From NCBI RefSeq assembly GCF_036250735.1, contig NZ_CP109430.1:5952001-6016000 (forward strand): 64,000 nt of DNA. The letters are read 5' to 3'. The notes beneath the pieces are model-generated. The model did not search any database. It was not told the origin of the DNA and saw only the letters and a program-made list of their open reading frames with translations. This document shows, one piece after another, positions 54,480-64,000 of the stretch. Each line of letters starts with the position of its first letter. Position 1 is the first letter of the stretch. A program made the position numbers and the translations under genes. The DNA is from Streptosporangium sp. NBC_01495 (GTDB lineage Bacteria > Actinomycetota > Actinomycetes > Streptosporangiales > Streptosporangiaceae).

Positions 54480-55769
54480 GTGCGCAACACCATCGGCAGC
54501 CTGCGGACGTGGTTCCTCGGGCACCCGCTGATTCCCGACGTGATCTTCGGTGGAGCGCTGGCCGCCGCCTCGGTCCCCTTCGCCCACGTGACCCACGTCT
54601 TCGGCGACCCCGCCCGCCTGAGGGCGCCCGACGCGATGGGGCTCGGCCTGATCGTGGCGGGCTGCCTGTCGGTGGCGCTGCGCCGCCACCGGCCGTTCCT
54701 GGTGCTCTTCCTGGTCTGCCTGGCCGAGGTCACGCTGGCCGCGACGGGACGCAACCCCTCCCTGCTCTGGCTCGTCACCCTGGTGCTGGTCTACACGATC
54801 GCCGCCCGGCGCGGTCTGGCGCTCAGCCTGGGCGCCCCGGCGCTGGCCCTCACCGGGCACGTCCTGTCGTCGTCGGCGGGCGGTGGGCTCGGCGGGTGGA
54901 GCGGCCACCTGCTGATGGCCGTGTTCACCGCCTCCCTGTGGATCGCCGGCCGGAGCGTGCGGCTGCGCCGGGCCTACCAGGCGGAGCTGCGCGACCGGGC
55001 GCGGCGCATGGAACGCGCCCGGGAGGCCGACACCCGGGCGGCCAGGGCCGAGGAGCGCTCCCGCATCGCCCGCGAGCTGCACGACGTGGTCGCCCACCAC
55101 GTGAGCGTGATGACCGTCCAGGCCGCCGCGGCGCGCCGGGTGCTGGCCAGCAACCCCGACGGGGCGCGAGAGGCCCTGTCGGCGATCGAGGAGCTCGGCC
55201 GGACCGCGATGTCGGAGATGCGCAGCATGGTGGGCGTGCTCAGGACCGACGGGACACCCGCCGAGCGCAGCCCGCAGCCGGGGGTTCGTGAGATCCCGGC
55301 CCTGGTCGACCAGATGCGCGAGGCGGGGCTGCGGACGCAGCTGTCGATCGAGGACGAGCGGGGGACCGCGGCGACGTCCAAAACGACGGGAGCGGGGGCG
55401 TCGGGAACGACGGGGGTCACGGAGATGGCGGAGATGGCGAGGATGGCGGGGATGGCGGGGATGCTGCCCGCCGGTGTCGACCTGGCCGCGTACAGGCTGG
55501 TCCAGGAGGCCCTGACCAACAGCCTGCGGCACGCGGGGCCGCAGGCGCGGGCCTGGGTGACGGTGCGGCACGAACCGGGCGGGCTGGCCGTCCAGGTCGA
55601 GGACGACGGCCTCGGGCCGAAGGCGCGTGACGCGGACGAGGAGGTGACCGGGCACGGATTGGCGGGTATTCGCGAGCGCGTCGCCCTCTATGGTGGACTT
55701 CTGAGGATCGGCCCGCGTCCCGGGGGCGGATTCGAGGTCAATGCCCGGTTCCCCCTCAAGGATGCGTGA
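54480..55769 (+). CDS. NarL-type sensor histidine kinase
   Basis: 429 residues. The N-terminal membrane domain has about five helices (residues 15-165). The HisKA_3 dimerisation domain carries the phosphoacceptor His201 in IARELHDVVAHHVSVM. The HATPase domain has the N box VQEALTNSLRHAG and G box GHGLAGIRERVALYGG. A linker before the HATPase domain contains a 9-bp DNA repeat giving EMAEMARMAGMAGM. The cue is unknown. The stop overlaps the regulator start (TGATG), so the pair is coupled. Confidence 0.94.
   Translation: MRNTIGSLRTWFLGHPLIPDVIFGGALAAASVPFAHVTHVFGDPARLRAPDAMGLGLIVAGCLSVALRRHRPFLVLFLVCLAEVTLAATGRNPSLLWLVTLVLVYTIAARRGLALSLGAPALALTGHVLSSSAGGGLGGWSGHLLMAVFTASLWIAGRSVRLRRAYQAELRDRARRMERAREADTRAARAEERSRIARELHDVVAHHVSVMTVQAAAARRVLASNPDGAREALSAIEELGRTAMSEMRSMVGVLRTDGTPAERSPQPGVREIPALVDQMREAGLRTQLSIEDERGTAATSKTTGAGASGTTGVTEMAEMARMAGMAGMLPAGVDLAAYRLVQEALTNSLRHAGPQARAWVTVRHEPGGLAVQVEDDGLGPKARDADEEVTGHGLAGIRERVALYGGLLRIGPRPGGGFEVNARFPLKDA
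55432..55476 (+). repeat. 9-bp in-frame repeat inside the histidine kinase gene
   Basis: Five units of the GRGATGGCG type encode (E/R/G)-M-A repeats in the linker before the ATPase domain. Confidence 0.75.
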
Positions 55770-56452
55770 TGACGATCAGAGTGCTGCTGGTGGACGACCA
55801 GCCACTGCTGCGCACCGGCTTCCGCCTGATCCTGGAGGCCGAGCCCGATCTCACCGTGGTCGGTGAGGCGGGAGACGGCAAGACGGCGCAGGACCAGTCA
55901 CGGGCGCTGCTGCCCGACGTGGTGCTGATGGACATCCGGATGCCGGGTGTGGACGGCATCGAGGCGACCCGCAGGATCGTGCGGGAGGCCACCGTGGGCG
56001 CGCACGTGCCGCGGGTGCTGGTGCTGACGACCTTCGACCTCGACGAGTACATCGTGGAGGCGCTGCGCGCCGGGGCCAGCGGGTTCCTGCTGAAGGACGT
56101 CCCGCCCGAGGATCTGGTGCAGGCCATCCGGGTGGTGGCCGCGGGCGACGCCATCGTCGCGCCGAGCGTCACCAGGCGGCTGCTGGACAAGTTCGGCGCG
56201 CACCTGCCCTCGGTGCACCAGCAGTCGACCCCCGCGCGCCTGGACCGGCTGACCGAGCGCGAGCTGGAGGTGCTCCGGCTGATCGCCAAGGGCATGTCCA
56301 ACGCGGAGATCGCCGCCGAGCTGGTGGTGAGCGAGACGACGGTCAAGACCCACGTCGGCAACGTGCTCACCAAGCTGGGCCTGCGCGACCGCGTCCAGGC
56401 CGTCGTCCTCGCGTACGAGACCGGCCTGATCACGCCGGGCGCGCTTCCCTGA
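55769..56452 (+). CDS. NarL/FixJ-family response regulator
   Basis: 227 residues. The receiver domain has acidic residues D9/D10, phosphoacceptor D55 in VLMDIRMPG, the Thr in VLVLTTFD and the Lys in FLLKDVPPEDL. A C-terminal LuxR-type HTH (LTERELEVLRLIAKGMSNAEIAAELVVSE, then TVKTHVGNVLTKL) binds DNA. It is the cognate partner of the kinase. ATG 55769 is chosen over GTG 55766. A bidirectional terminator follows. Confidence 0.95.
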   Translation: MTIRVLLVDDQPLLRTGFRLILEAEPDLTVVGEAGDGKTAQDQSRALLPDVVLMDIRMPGVDGIEATRRIVREATVGAHVPRVLVLTTFDLDEYIVEALRAGASGFLLKDVPPEDLVQAIRVVAAGDAIVAPSVTRRLLDKFGAHLPSVHQQSTPARLDRLTERELEVLRLIAKGMSNAEIAAELVVSETTVKTHVGNVLTKLGLRDRVQAVVLAYETGLITPGALP

Positions 56453-56466
56453 TTCGCCCTCGCCCG

Positions 56467-56497
56467 CCCGCCCGTACGAACCCTCCGTACGGGCGGG
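56467..56497. terminator. Bidirectional terminator between the regulator and dppF-like gene
   Basis: CCCGCCCGTACG at 56467-56478 pairs exactly with 56486-56497 (12 bp, 7-nt loop) between convergent genes. Confidence 0.7.
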
Positions 56498-56506
56498 GAG
56501 GAGCGG

Positions 56507-57568
56507 TCAGCCGGAGACGGCCTGCGCGGGCTGCTTGGGGGCGTTCTCCGGGAAGTGGCAGGCGACCTGGTGGCCCGGGGCCAGCGCCTCCAGCGGCGGC
56601 TCCACCGTCTTGCAGATCTCCTGGGCCTTCCAGCACCGGGTGTGGAACCGGCAGGCGGGCGGCGGGTTGAGCGGGCTGGGCACGTCGCCCTGGAGGCGGA
56701 TGCGCTCGCGGTCCCTGCGCCGGGCCGGGTCGGGGACGGGCACCGCGGACATCAGCGCGGTGGTGTACGGGTGCATGGGCGACTCGTACAGGTCCTTGCG
56801 GTCGGCCAGCTCGACGATCTTGCCGAGATACATGACCGCGACCCGGTCGCTGATGTGCCGGATGACCGACAGGTCGTGCGCGACGATGACGTAGGTCAGG
56901 TCGAGCTCGTTCTGCAGGTCCTCCAGGAGGTTGACCACCTGGGCCTGAATCGACACGTCGAGGGCGGAGACCGGCTCGTCGGCGATGATGAGCTTGGGCT
57001 TGAGGGCGAGCGTGCGGGCGATGCCGATGCGCTGGCGCTGGCCGCCGGAGAACTCGTGCGGGTAGCGGTTGTAGTGCTCGGGGTTGAGCCCGACCAGCTC
57101 CAGGATCTCCTGGACCGCCTTCTTGGTGCCCTGCTCGGTCTGGATCCCCTGGATGCGGTACGGGGCGCCGACGATGGCGCCGACCGTGTGCCGGGGGTTG
57201 AGCGACGAGTAGGGGTCCTGGAAGATCATCTGCACGTCGCGGCGGAGCGGGCGGATCTTGGCCTGGGACATGTGGGTGATGTCGTGGCCCTCGAAGACGA
57301 CCTTGCCGTCGGTGGGCTCGAGCAGGCGGGTGATCAGCCGTCCCGTGGTGCTCTTGCCGCAGCCCGACTCGCCGACCAGGCCGAGCGTCTCGCCCTTGTG
57401 GACGTCGAAGCTGATCCCGTCGACCGCCTTGACCGCGCCGACCTGCCTGCGCAGCAGGCCCTTGGTCACCGGGAAGTACTTCTGCAGGTCCTGCACGGAC
57501 AGCAGCGCGTCGGAGGAGGACCTCTCGGCCGCGCCGCCCTTGTCGTCAACGACGTCGACCGAGGTCAC
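56507..57568 (-). CDS. Dipeptide/oligopeptide ABC transporter ATP-binding protein (DppF/OppF type)
   Basis: 353 residues. Walker A is GLVGESGCGKSTTGRL (about 55-70), the signature is HEFSGGQRQRIGIARTL, Walker B is LIIADEPVSALDVS, and the switch His is in VIVAHDLSV. The C-terminal oligopeptide-transporter extension holds the cysteines of a possible Fe-S site (PACRFHTRCWKAQEICK). It pairs with the DppD-type ATPase encoded upstream to power peptide import. GGGAGG precedes the GTG. Confidence 0.94.
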   Translation of the reverse strand: MTSVDVVDDKGGAAERSSSDALLSVQDLQKYFPVTKGLLRRQVGAVKAVDGISFDVHKGETLGLVGESGCGKSTTGRLITRLLEPTDGKVVFEGHDITHMSQAKIRPLRRDVQMIFQDPYSSLNPRHTVGAIVGAPYRIQGIQTEQGTKKAVQEILELVGLNPEHYNRYPHEFSGGQRQRIGIARTLALKPKLIIADEPVSALDVSIQAQVVNLLEDLQNELDLTYVIVAHDLSVIRHISDRVAVMYLGKIVELADRKDLYESPMHPYTTALMSAVPVPDPARRRDRERIRLQGDVPSPLNPPPACRFHTRCWKAQEICKTVEPPLEALAPGHQVACHFPENAPKQPAQAVSG

Positions 57569-57614
57569 GCGTCCTCCCTAACCCGGGGCGTGCTGTGCTG
57601 ACCGGCTCGCTCGC

Positions 57615-59668
<2,054 letters not shown>

Positions 59669-59682
59669 GATCGTTCGGCCGG

Positions 59683-59711
59683 GGTGCCCGGGAGGATCGC
59701 TCCCGGGCACC
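59683..59711 (-). promoter_or_regulatory. Intercistronic hairpin between the binding-protein and DppB-type genes
   Basis: GGTGCCCGGGA at 59683-59693 pairs exactly with 59701-59711 (11 bp). Hairpins here commonly protect the upstream binding-protein message and reduce readthrough, giving excess binding protein over permease. Confidence 0.6.
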
Positions 59712-59749
59712 GTCAGGCCTTCACCTGCCTTTGGCTAACTAGGGAAGGG

Positions 59750-61528
59750 CTACTGCTGGACGCCGAGCCACGTGTAGTCGTACATGCCGTAGGCCGGGTG
59801 CACGTACACGTTGGTCAGGGTCGACGGACGGAAGATGAGGGTCTTCTCGTAGACGAAGGACATGAAGGCGGCAGACTCCATGACCTTCTGGTCGACCTGG
59901 GCCCAGATCTCGTTGCGGGCGGCGGCGTCGGTGGTCTGGATGCCCTTGTCCAGCAGCTCGTTCACCGACTTGTCGTTGAGCTCCATCATGTTGTAGTTGC
60001 CGGAGTCCTTGATGAAGCGACCGTCGACGATCTGCGACAGGAATCCGAAGCCGGACGGCCAGTCGGAGCCCCAGCCGGCGATCATGATGCCCAGCTTGTT
60101 GGCGTGCACGAACTCCGGCTTGCCGGCGTACTGCGCGCTCCAGTCACCCGAGGGGTACTTCTTGATGGTGGCCTTGATGCCGACCCGGTCGAGGGAGGCC
60201 TGGAGGGCCTCGGCGACCTGGACCTCCTTGGTGCGGTCACCGCGGACGGCGATGTTGGTCTCGAAGCCGTTCGGCTGGCCGCAGGCCGCCAGGTGCTCCT
60301 TGGCCTTGGCCAGGTCGCCCTTGTGGTCGGCACCGTTGGGGTACAGGTCGAACTGCTTGTAGCCGACCGTGGTCGGGGTCATCGCGGTGGTGCCGATCTC
60401 GCCGCCGAGCGGGCCGCCCCAGGGCGCCTGGGTGGCGGTCTTGTCGGTGGCGTACTGGATGGCCTTGCGGCAGTCGATGTTGTCGAACGGCTTCACCGCG
60501 GTCGAGATCATCGCGTAGCGGTTGAACGGCGTGAAGGGGTTGTCCGTGGAGTCCTTCAGCTTGGCGTCCGCGACGATCTGGGCGCGGGCCGCCGGCTGCA
60601 CGCCGGTGCCGCCGAGGTCGACGTGGACCTGGCCGCTGATGAGGCGCTTGTCGATGTCCTCGGCGTTCTGCTTCATCTGGACTTCGATGCGGTCGGGCAG
60701 CTGCTTGCGGGTGGTGTCGGTGGCCGGGTCCCAGTTCTCGTTCTTGACGAGGTTGAACTGCTTGCCGATCTCGTAGCTCTCGATCTTGTAGGGACCGGTC
60801 GAGGCGACGGTCTTCTCGTAGTCGAGGCCGGTGTCCTTGGCCTGCGGCACCGGGGCGGACTGCGGGTTGGCCACCAGGAAGTCGAACTCCGCGAACGGCG
60901 CCTTCAGCTTGAAGACGACGGTGTAGTCGTCGGGGGTCTCGATGCCCTTGAAGTCGTCGAGGTTCTTGTCCTTGTAGGGACCCTTGTAGTCACCGGCGTC
61001 GAGGTACTGGGCGAAGTACTTCGGACCGTCGGTGAGCTCTTCGGTGAAGTTGCTGCGGGCGATGGCGTACTTGACGTCCGTGGCCTTGACCTCGGTGCCG
61101 TCGTCGTACTTGATGCCCTTCTTGATCTTGTACGTCCAGGAGAGGCCGTCCGCGGCCATCTCGCCGGGGCCCTCGGCCAGGTCCGGGACCAGCTTCAGAC
61201 CGGCGTCCCCGGCGGCGGGGGCGTAGGTCATCAGCGGGCGGGCGTACAGCCGGGTGAAGTTCCAGTTGAACGCGTAGTACGTGTTGCCCGGGTCCATCGA
61301 GTCGGGCTCGTCGGAGTAGGCGAACTTGAGGGTGCCGCCCTTGGTGTCGGCGGCGTTGACGACCTTGGTGTAGGCGTCGTTGTGCTTGGCCGCGGAGGCT
61401 GCGGCACCGGTCCCCTGGTTTCCTGAGGACGTGTTGCCACCGCCACCGGCTGTTCCGCCACAGGCGGCCAGTCCCATGGTCAGCGCGGTACCCAGCGCGG
61501 CGAGCGCCAGGGCGTTGATCTTCCTCAT
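59750..61528 (-). CDS. Dipeptide/oligopeptide-binding lipoprotein (DppA/OppA type)
   Basis: 592 residues. The lipoprotein signal is MRKINALALAALGTALTMGL followed by AAC (Cys at 23), then a Gly/Ser/Asn-rich tether and the family 5 solute-binding domain (DEPDSMDPGNTYYAFNWNFTRLYARPL near residues 75-105, GLSWTYKIKKGIKYDDGTEVKATDVKYA near 150). It captures peptides outside the membrane for the Dpp-type permease. It lies between the DppC- and DppB-type genes, a less usual order. Confidence 0.94.
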   Translation of the reverse strand: MRKINALALAALGTALTMGLAACGGTAGGGGNTSSGNQGTGAAASAAKHNDAYTKVVNAADTKGGTLKFAYSDEPDSMDPGNTYYAFNWNFTRLYARPLMTYAPAAGDAGLKLVPDLAEGPGEMAADGLSWTYKIKKGIKYDDGTEVKATDVKYAIARSNFTEELTDGPKYFAQYLDAGDYKGPYKDKNLDDFKGIETPDDYTVVFKLKAPFAEFDFLVANPQSAPVPQAKDTGLDYEKTVASTGPYKIESYEIGKQFNLVKNENWDPATDTTRKQLPDRIEVQMKQNAEDIDKRLISGQVHVDLGGTGVQPAARAQIVADAKLKDSTDNPFTPFNRYAMISTAVKPFDNIDCRKAIQYATDKTATQAPWGGPLGGEIGTTAMTPTTVGYKQFDLYPNGADHKGDLAKAKEHLAACGQPNGFETNIAVRGDRTKEVQVAEALQASLDRVGIKATIKKYPSGDWSAQYAGKPEFVHANKLGIMIAGWGSDWPSGFGFLSQIVDGRFIKDSGNYNMMELNDKSVNELLDKGIQTTDAAARNEIWAQVDQKVMESAAFMSFVYEKTLIFRPSTLTNVYVHPAYGMYDYTWLGVQQ

Positions 61529-61586
61529 CGTGGTGGTACACCCCTTGTCGTGAGTGACGGAGATATAGAGGACGGTCGCTTGTTCG

Positions 61587-62597
61587 CTACCGGGCTCGCG
61601 GGTCGAGGGCGTCCCGGAGCCCGTCGCCCAGCAGGTTGAACGCCATGACGGTGATGAAGATCGCCAGGCCCGGGACAATCATGAAGAGCGGGGCGGTCTG
61701 GTAGTAGTCGACCGCCCTGGTGAGCATGCCGCCCCAGGAGGCCTGGGGCTCGTTCACACCGACACCGAGGAACGACAGAGCCGCCTCGAACAGGATGTTC
61801 GTGGGGATCAGCAGGGTCGCGTAGACGAGGATCGGCGCCACGAGGTTGGGGAACATCTCGCGGAAGATGATGTAGCGGTTGCCCGCGCCCAGGGAGCGGG
61901 CCGCGTCGACGAACTCACGCTCGCGCAGCGACAGGGTCTGGCCGCGCACGATGCGCGCGATGTACGGCCAGTTGAAGAATCCGATGATGAACACGATCAC
62001 CGCGATCCGCAGGCCGTTGCCCTTCAGCCCGAGGGCCTGGTCGGGGACGGCGCCGACGATGGCGATCGCGAACAGCAGCAGGGGGAAGGCGAGGAAGACG
62101 TCCATCGCCCGGCTGATGAGGGTGTCGACCCAGCCGCCGAAGAAGCCGGCGAGCACGCCCAGCAGCGAGCCGAGCACCACCGAGAGCAGCGTGGACAGGA
62201 AGGCGACCAGCAGCGAGATCTGGGCGCCGGAGATGATCCGGGCGAAGATGTCGCGGCCGTTGACCGGCTCCAGGCCGAGCGGGTGCTCGAAGCTCATCCC
62301 GCCCCAGGCGCCCAGCGGCGCACTCGTCATGGGATCGATGAGGTCGTTGTTGGGAATGTTCGGGGAATCGCCGAACAGGGCGATGATCCCGCCGAACGGA
62401 CGCTCCGCGAAGATCGCGATCAGCGTCAGGAAGACCACGACGAAAGCGCCGATAATTGCTGCTTTATCGCGCTTCAGGCGCAACCAAGCTATCTGGCCGA
62501 GAGAACGGCCTTCGATGGCTTTTCCGCCCACCCCTTCGAGAACAGCCTCCGGCTGGGCCTCCATGGCCGTGCCAGGGACGTCGAGCGGTGCGGTCAT
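61587..62597 (-). CDS. Dipeptide ABC transporter permease (DppC type)
   Basis: 336 residues. The N-terminal cytoplasmic segment GRSLGQIAWLRLKRDKAAIIGAF leads into the first helix. A periplasmic loop contains EHPLGLEPVNGRDIFARIISGAQISL, the typical DppC/OppC block. The EAA loop is REREFVDAARSLGAGNRYIIFREMFPN. The C-terminal LGDGLRDALDPRAR is the family end. It is the first gene of the operon. The ATG has AGGGGG about 7 nt upstream. The 265 nt before it hold no gene and are AT-richer, probably the operon promoter. Confidence 0.94.
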   Translation of the reverse strand: MTAPLDVPGTAMEAQPEAVLEGVGGKAIEGRSLGQIAWLRLKRDKAAIIGAFVVVFLTLIAIFAERPFGGIIALFGDSPNIPNNDLIDPMTSAPLGAWGGMSFEHPLGLEPVNGRDIFARIISGAQISLLVAFLSTLLSVVLGSLLGVLAGFFGGWVDTLISRAMDVFLAFPLLLFAIAIVGAVPDQALGLKGNGLRIAVIVFIIGFFNWPYIARIVRGQTLSLREREFVDAARSLGAGNRYIIFREMFPNLVAPILVYATLLIPTNILFEAALSFLGVGVNEPQASWGGMLTRAVDYYQTAPLFMIVPGLAIFITVMAFNLLGDGLRDALDPRAR

Positions 62598-62862
62598 ACA
62601 GTGGCCCCCTGGATCCCAGACGACGTTGTCCGTCAACGCGTCCCCCGGGTCGGGGTAGCGCGCCGTAAGTCTACGGGCCAGTATTCGTGGTCCCGTGCGC
62701 AGAATCTATGGGCTGAACTGCGCTGACCAGTCCTCTGAGGCGCTATGTGGCTTAACTGTGATTCACGCGAAATTCATTCGTTTTGATCTTGAAGGTAATG
62801 TCCGGAAGCCGTTCCGCTTCTGTCTCGGATTCGTGACATTGAAACGAGGCGGTGACGTAGCG

Positions 62863-63408
62863 TCATCCGATCCCGCGACGCTTGAGGATGTCCTCGATAT
62901 CGGAGAAGTCGTCATCGGCCGCCGGCTTCGCCGCGGGCCGGGAGGCGGCGGGCTGGGAAACGGGCGCGGGAGCGGCCTTGCGCTTGGGCAGCGGCTGCGT
63001 GACGGCCGTCGCGCCCGGCACTCCCGGCGTCACGGCCCCGCTCCGCGCCGGGGCGCTCGCGACGGGTGCCGGGGAGGCCCCGGACGCCGAGGCGGCGGCC
63101 CTGAGGCGGCGTCCGCGCAGGAAGCCGGAGACCAGGAAGAGCAGCACGGCGAGCCCGGTCACCGCCACCCCGGACCACACCACGGGGTTGAACGCCAGGC
63201 CGGTGAGGAACCCGCCGATCGCCGTGCCGATCTGCCACACGGTCGGCAGCGCGCCGGTCAGGAAGGCGGCGACGGGCAGCAGCGACCAGGCCGCGGCACG
63301 CAACCCCGCCGCGGCGCCCCGGCGCCGCATCAGCAGGAAACTCAGCACCAGCCCCACGCCGGTGACCCCGGCACAGAGCGGCAACCACGCGATCTGGTCG
63401 TACGGCAT
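62863..63408 (-). CDS. Three-helix membrane protein with conserved-looking acidic tail
   Basis: 181 residues. Membrane segments are at about 8-27, 35-65 and 75-98. A basic, Ala/Pro-rich cytoplasmic tail follows and ends with a short acidic/basic motif FSDIEDILKRRGIG. Function is unknown. ATG 63408 is chosen with GAGGGG upstream; an ATG at 63447 is also open. No partner is evident: the dpp operon lies downstream and a HAD hydrolase upstream. Confidence 0.75.
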   Translation of the reverse strand: MPYDQIAWLPLCAGVTGVGLVLSFLLMRRRGAAAGLRAAAWSLLPVAAFLTGALPTVWQIGTAIGGFLTGLAFNPVVWSGVAVTGLAVLLFLVSGFLRGRRLRAAASASGASPAPVASAPARSGAVTPGVPGATAVTQPLPKRKAAPAPVSQPAASRPAAKPAADDDFSDIEDILKRRGIG

Positions 63409-63529
63409 AGCGGACCGCCCCTCGTATCGGCTTACCCGTATATCCATCCTGGCACGTCGAATCGGGACGGGCCCTCCTTCCTGAGGAGGGATCACCCCCT
63501 AAGGGATACGGCCCGGTCCGCGCGAAAGA

Positions 63530-64000
63530 TCAGGGACGATCCCCGACATCGGACGGCTCACCGGAGGACAGCTCACCGGAGGACAGCGAGCGCAGGATCG
63601 CCACGTCGACCTCCAGCAGCGAGCCGACGACGAGGCGGCCGGGCGCGGCGGGAATCGGCAGCACGCTCGGCACCGCCACCACCCGGCAGCCCGCGGCGGT
63701 GGCCGACGTCACCCCGTTCGGGGAGTCCTCCAGCGCGACGCAGCGGGCCGGGTCGACGCCCAGCAGCCGGGCGCCCGTCAGGTAGGGCTCGGGGTCGGGC
63801 TTGGTCCTCGCGACGTCGTCACCGGTGACCACGCGGTCGAAGTTGTACGCGCCGATGCTCTTCAGGCACGCCTCGGCGATCGGCCGGACCGACGAGGTGA
63901 CCAGGGCGGTGGCCAGGCCCGCCCCGCGCACCTCGGCCAGCAGCTCGGCGGCGCCGGGCATCATCTCCACCCCGCCGGCGAGCCTGGCGATCATGCCCTC
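63530..64000 (-). CDS. HAD-family hydrolase (beta-phosphoglucomutase-like), 5' end outside window
   Basis: About 156 residues of the C-terminal part are visible; the N terminus with the first Asp motif lies beyond the right edge. Motif II is ATALVTSSVRP, the motif III Lys is in VARTKPDPEPYLTGA, and motif IV is CVALEDSPNGVTSA. This fits phosphatases or phosphomutases acting on sugar phosphates. A 15-bp direct duplication (GCTCACCGGAGGACA) just before the stop encodes SSGELSSGEP. Confidence 0.88.
   Translation of the reverse strand, partial: EGMIARLAGGVEMMPGAAELLAEVRGAGLATALVTSSVRPIAEACLKSIGAYNFDRVVTGDDVARTKPDPEPYLTGARLLGVDPARCVALEDSPNGVTSATAAGCRVVAVPSVLPIPAAPGRLVVGSLLEVDVAILRSLSSGELSSGEPSDVGDRP

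Overview
The window is GC-rich (roughly 70 percent or more), tightly packed chromosomal DNA of an actinomycete. It carries a complete Pup-proteasome system (pup, prcB, prcA, pafA, dop, arc, plus pafB/pafC), strong G/C bias at third codon positions, many GTG starts and many leaderless promoters. Content and gene order suggest Streptosporangiales or a near relative; that placement is inference and no 16S gene is present. I see no tRNA, rRNA, CRISPR array, prophage or insertion sequence. The window opens inside one gene and closes inside another.

Layout. 0-9.4 kb: a partial gene, a double DUF427 protein, a CxxxxC flavoprotein reductase, acyl-CoA dehydrogenase, M24 peptidase, a PAS-SpoIIE phosphatase, a 5'-3' exonuclease and an RNB ribonuclease. 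9.4-16.7 kb (minus strand): pafB-pafC-small membrane protein-tatA-tatC-dagK-helY, the arrangement found next to the Pup system in many actinobacteria. 16.8-21.8 kb: DUF3866, DUF3291, a Cys-rich SufR-like regulator, FKBP lipoprotein and pafA. 21.9-25.8 kb: a lipoprotein, prcA, prcB and pup. 26-28.5 kb: a small membrane protein and two free-standing Ser/Thr kinases. 28.8-34.9 kb (minus): a cobalt/cobalamin operon (cbtB, cbtA, phosphatase, chelatase, cobO, cobB) behind a B12 riboswitch. 35-40.8 kb (minus): dop, an acyltransferase, arc and trmI. 41-45 kb: tandem GNAT, aminotransferase, PfkB kinase and TetR. 45.3-48.3 kb: a third kinase divergent from a cation/proton antiporter. 48.4-51.8 kb (minus): an uncharacterised operon of flavoprotein, membrane protein and FHA protein. 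52-54 kb: a site-2 protease and a RecB-like Fe-S nuclease. 54.5-56.5 kb: a NarL-type two-component pair. 56.5-62.6 kb: a dipeptide ABC transporter operon. 62.9-64 kb: a small membrane protein and a HAD hydrolase cut by the window edge.

How the genes work together. Dop deamidates the C-terminal Gln of Pup, PafA ligates Pup to target lysines, ARC unfolds the targets and feeds them to the PrcA/PrcB 20S core, and Dop can remove Pup again. PafB and PafC are WYL-domain transcription activators. In this genome the usually adjacent dop and pup are about 9 kb apart, separated by the cobalt operon, the kinase pair and a membrane protein.

Two non-gene features stand out. First, ten genes have a TANNNT hexamer placed exactly 6 or 7 nt before the start codon, the signature of leaderless transcription; this also settles several start choices. 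Second, intergenic and linker sequences hold many short imperfect tandem repeats. The most structured is a 48-bp array between pup and prcB that folds into five hairpins with compensating base changes and GAGAA-type loops.
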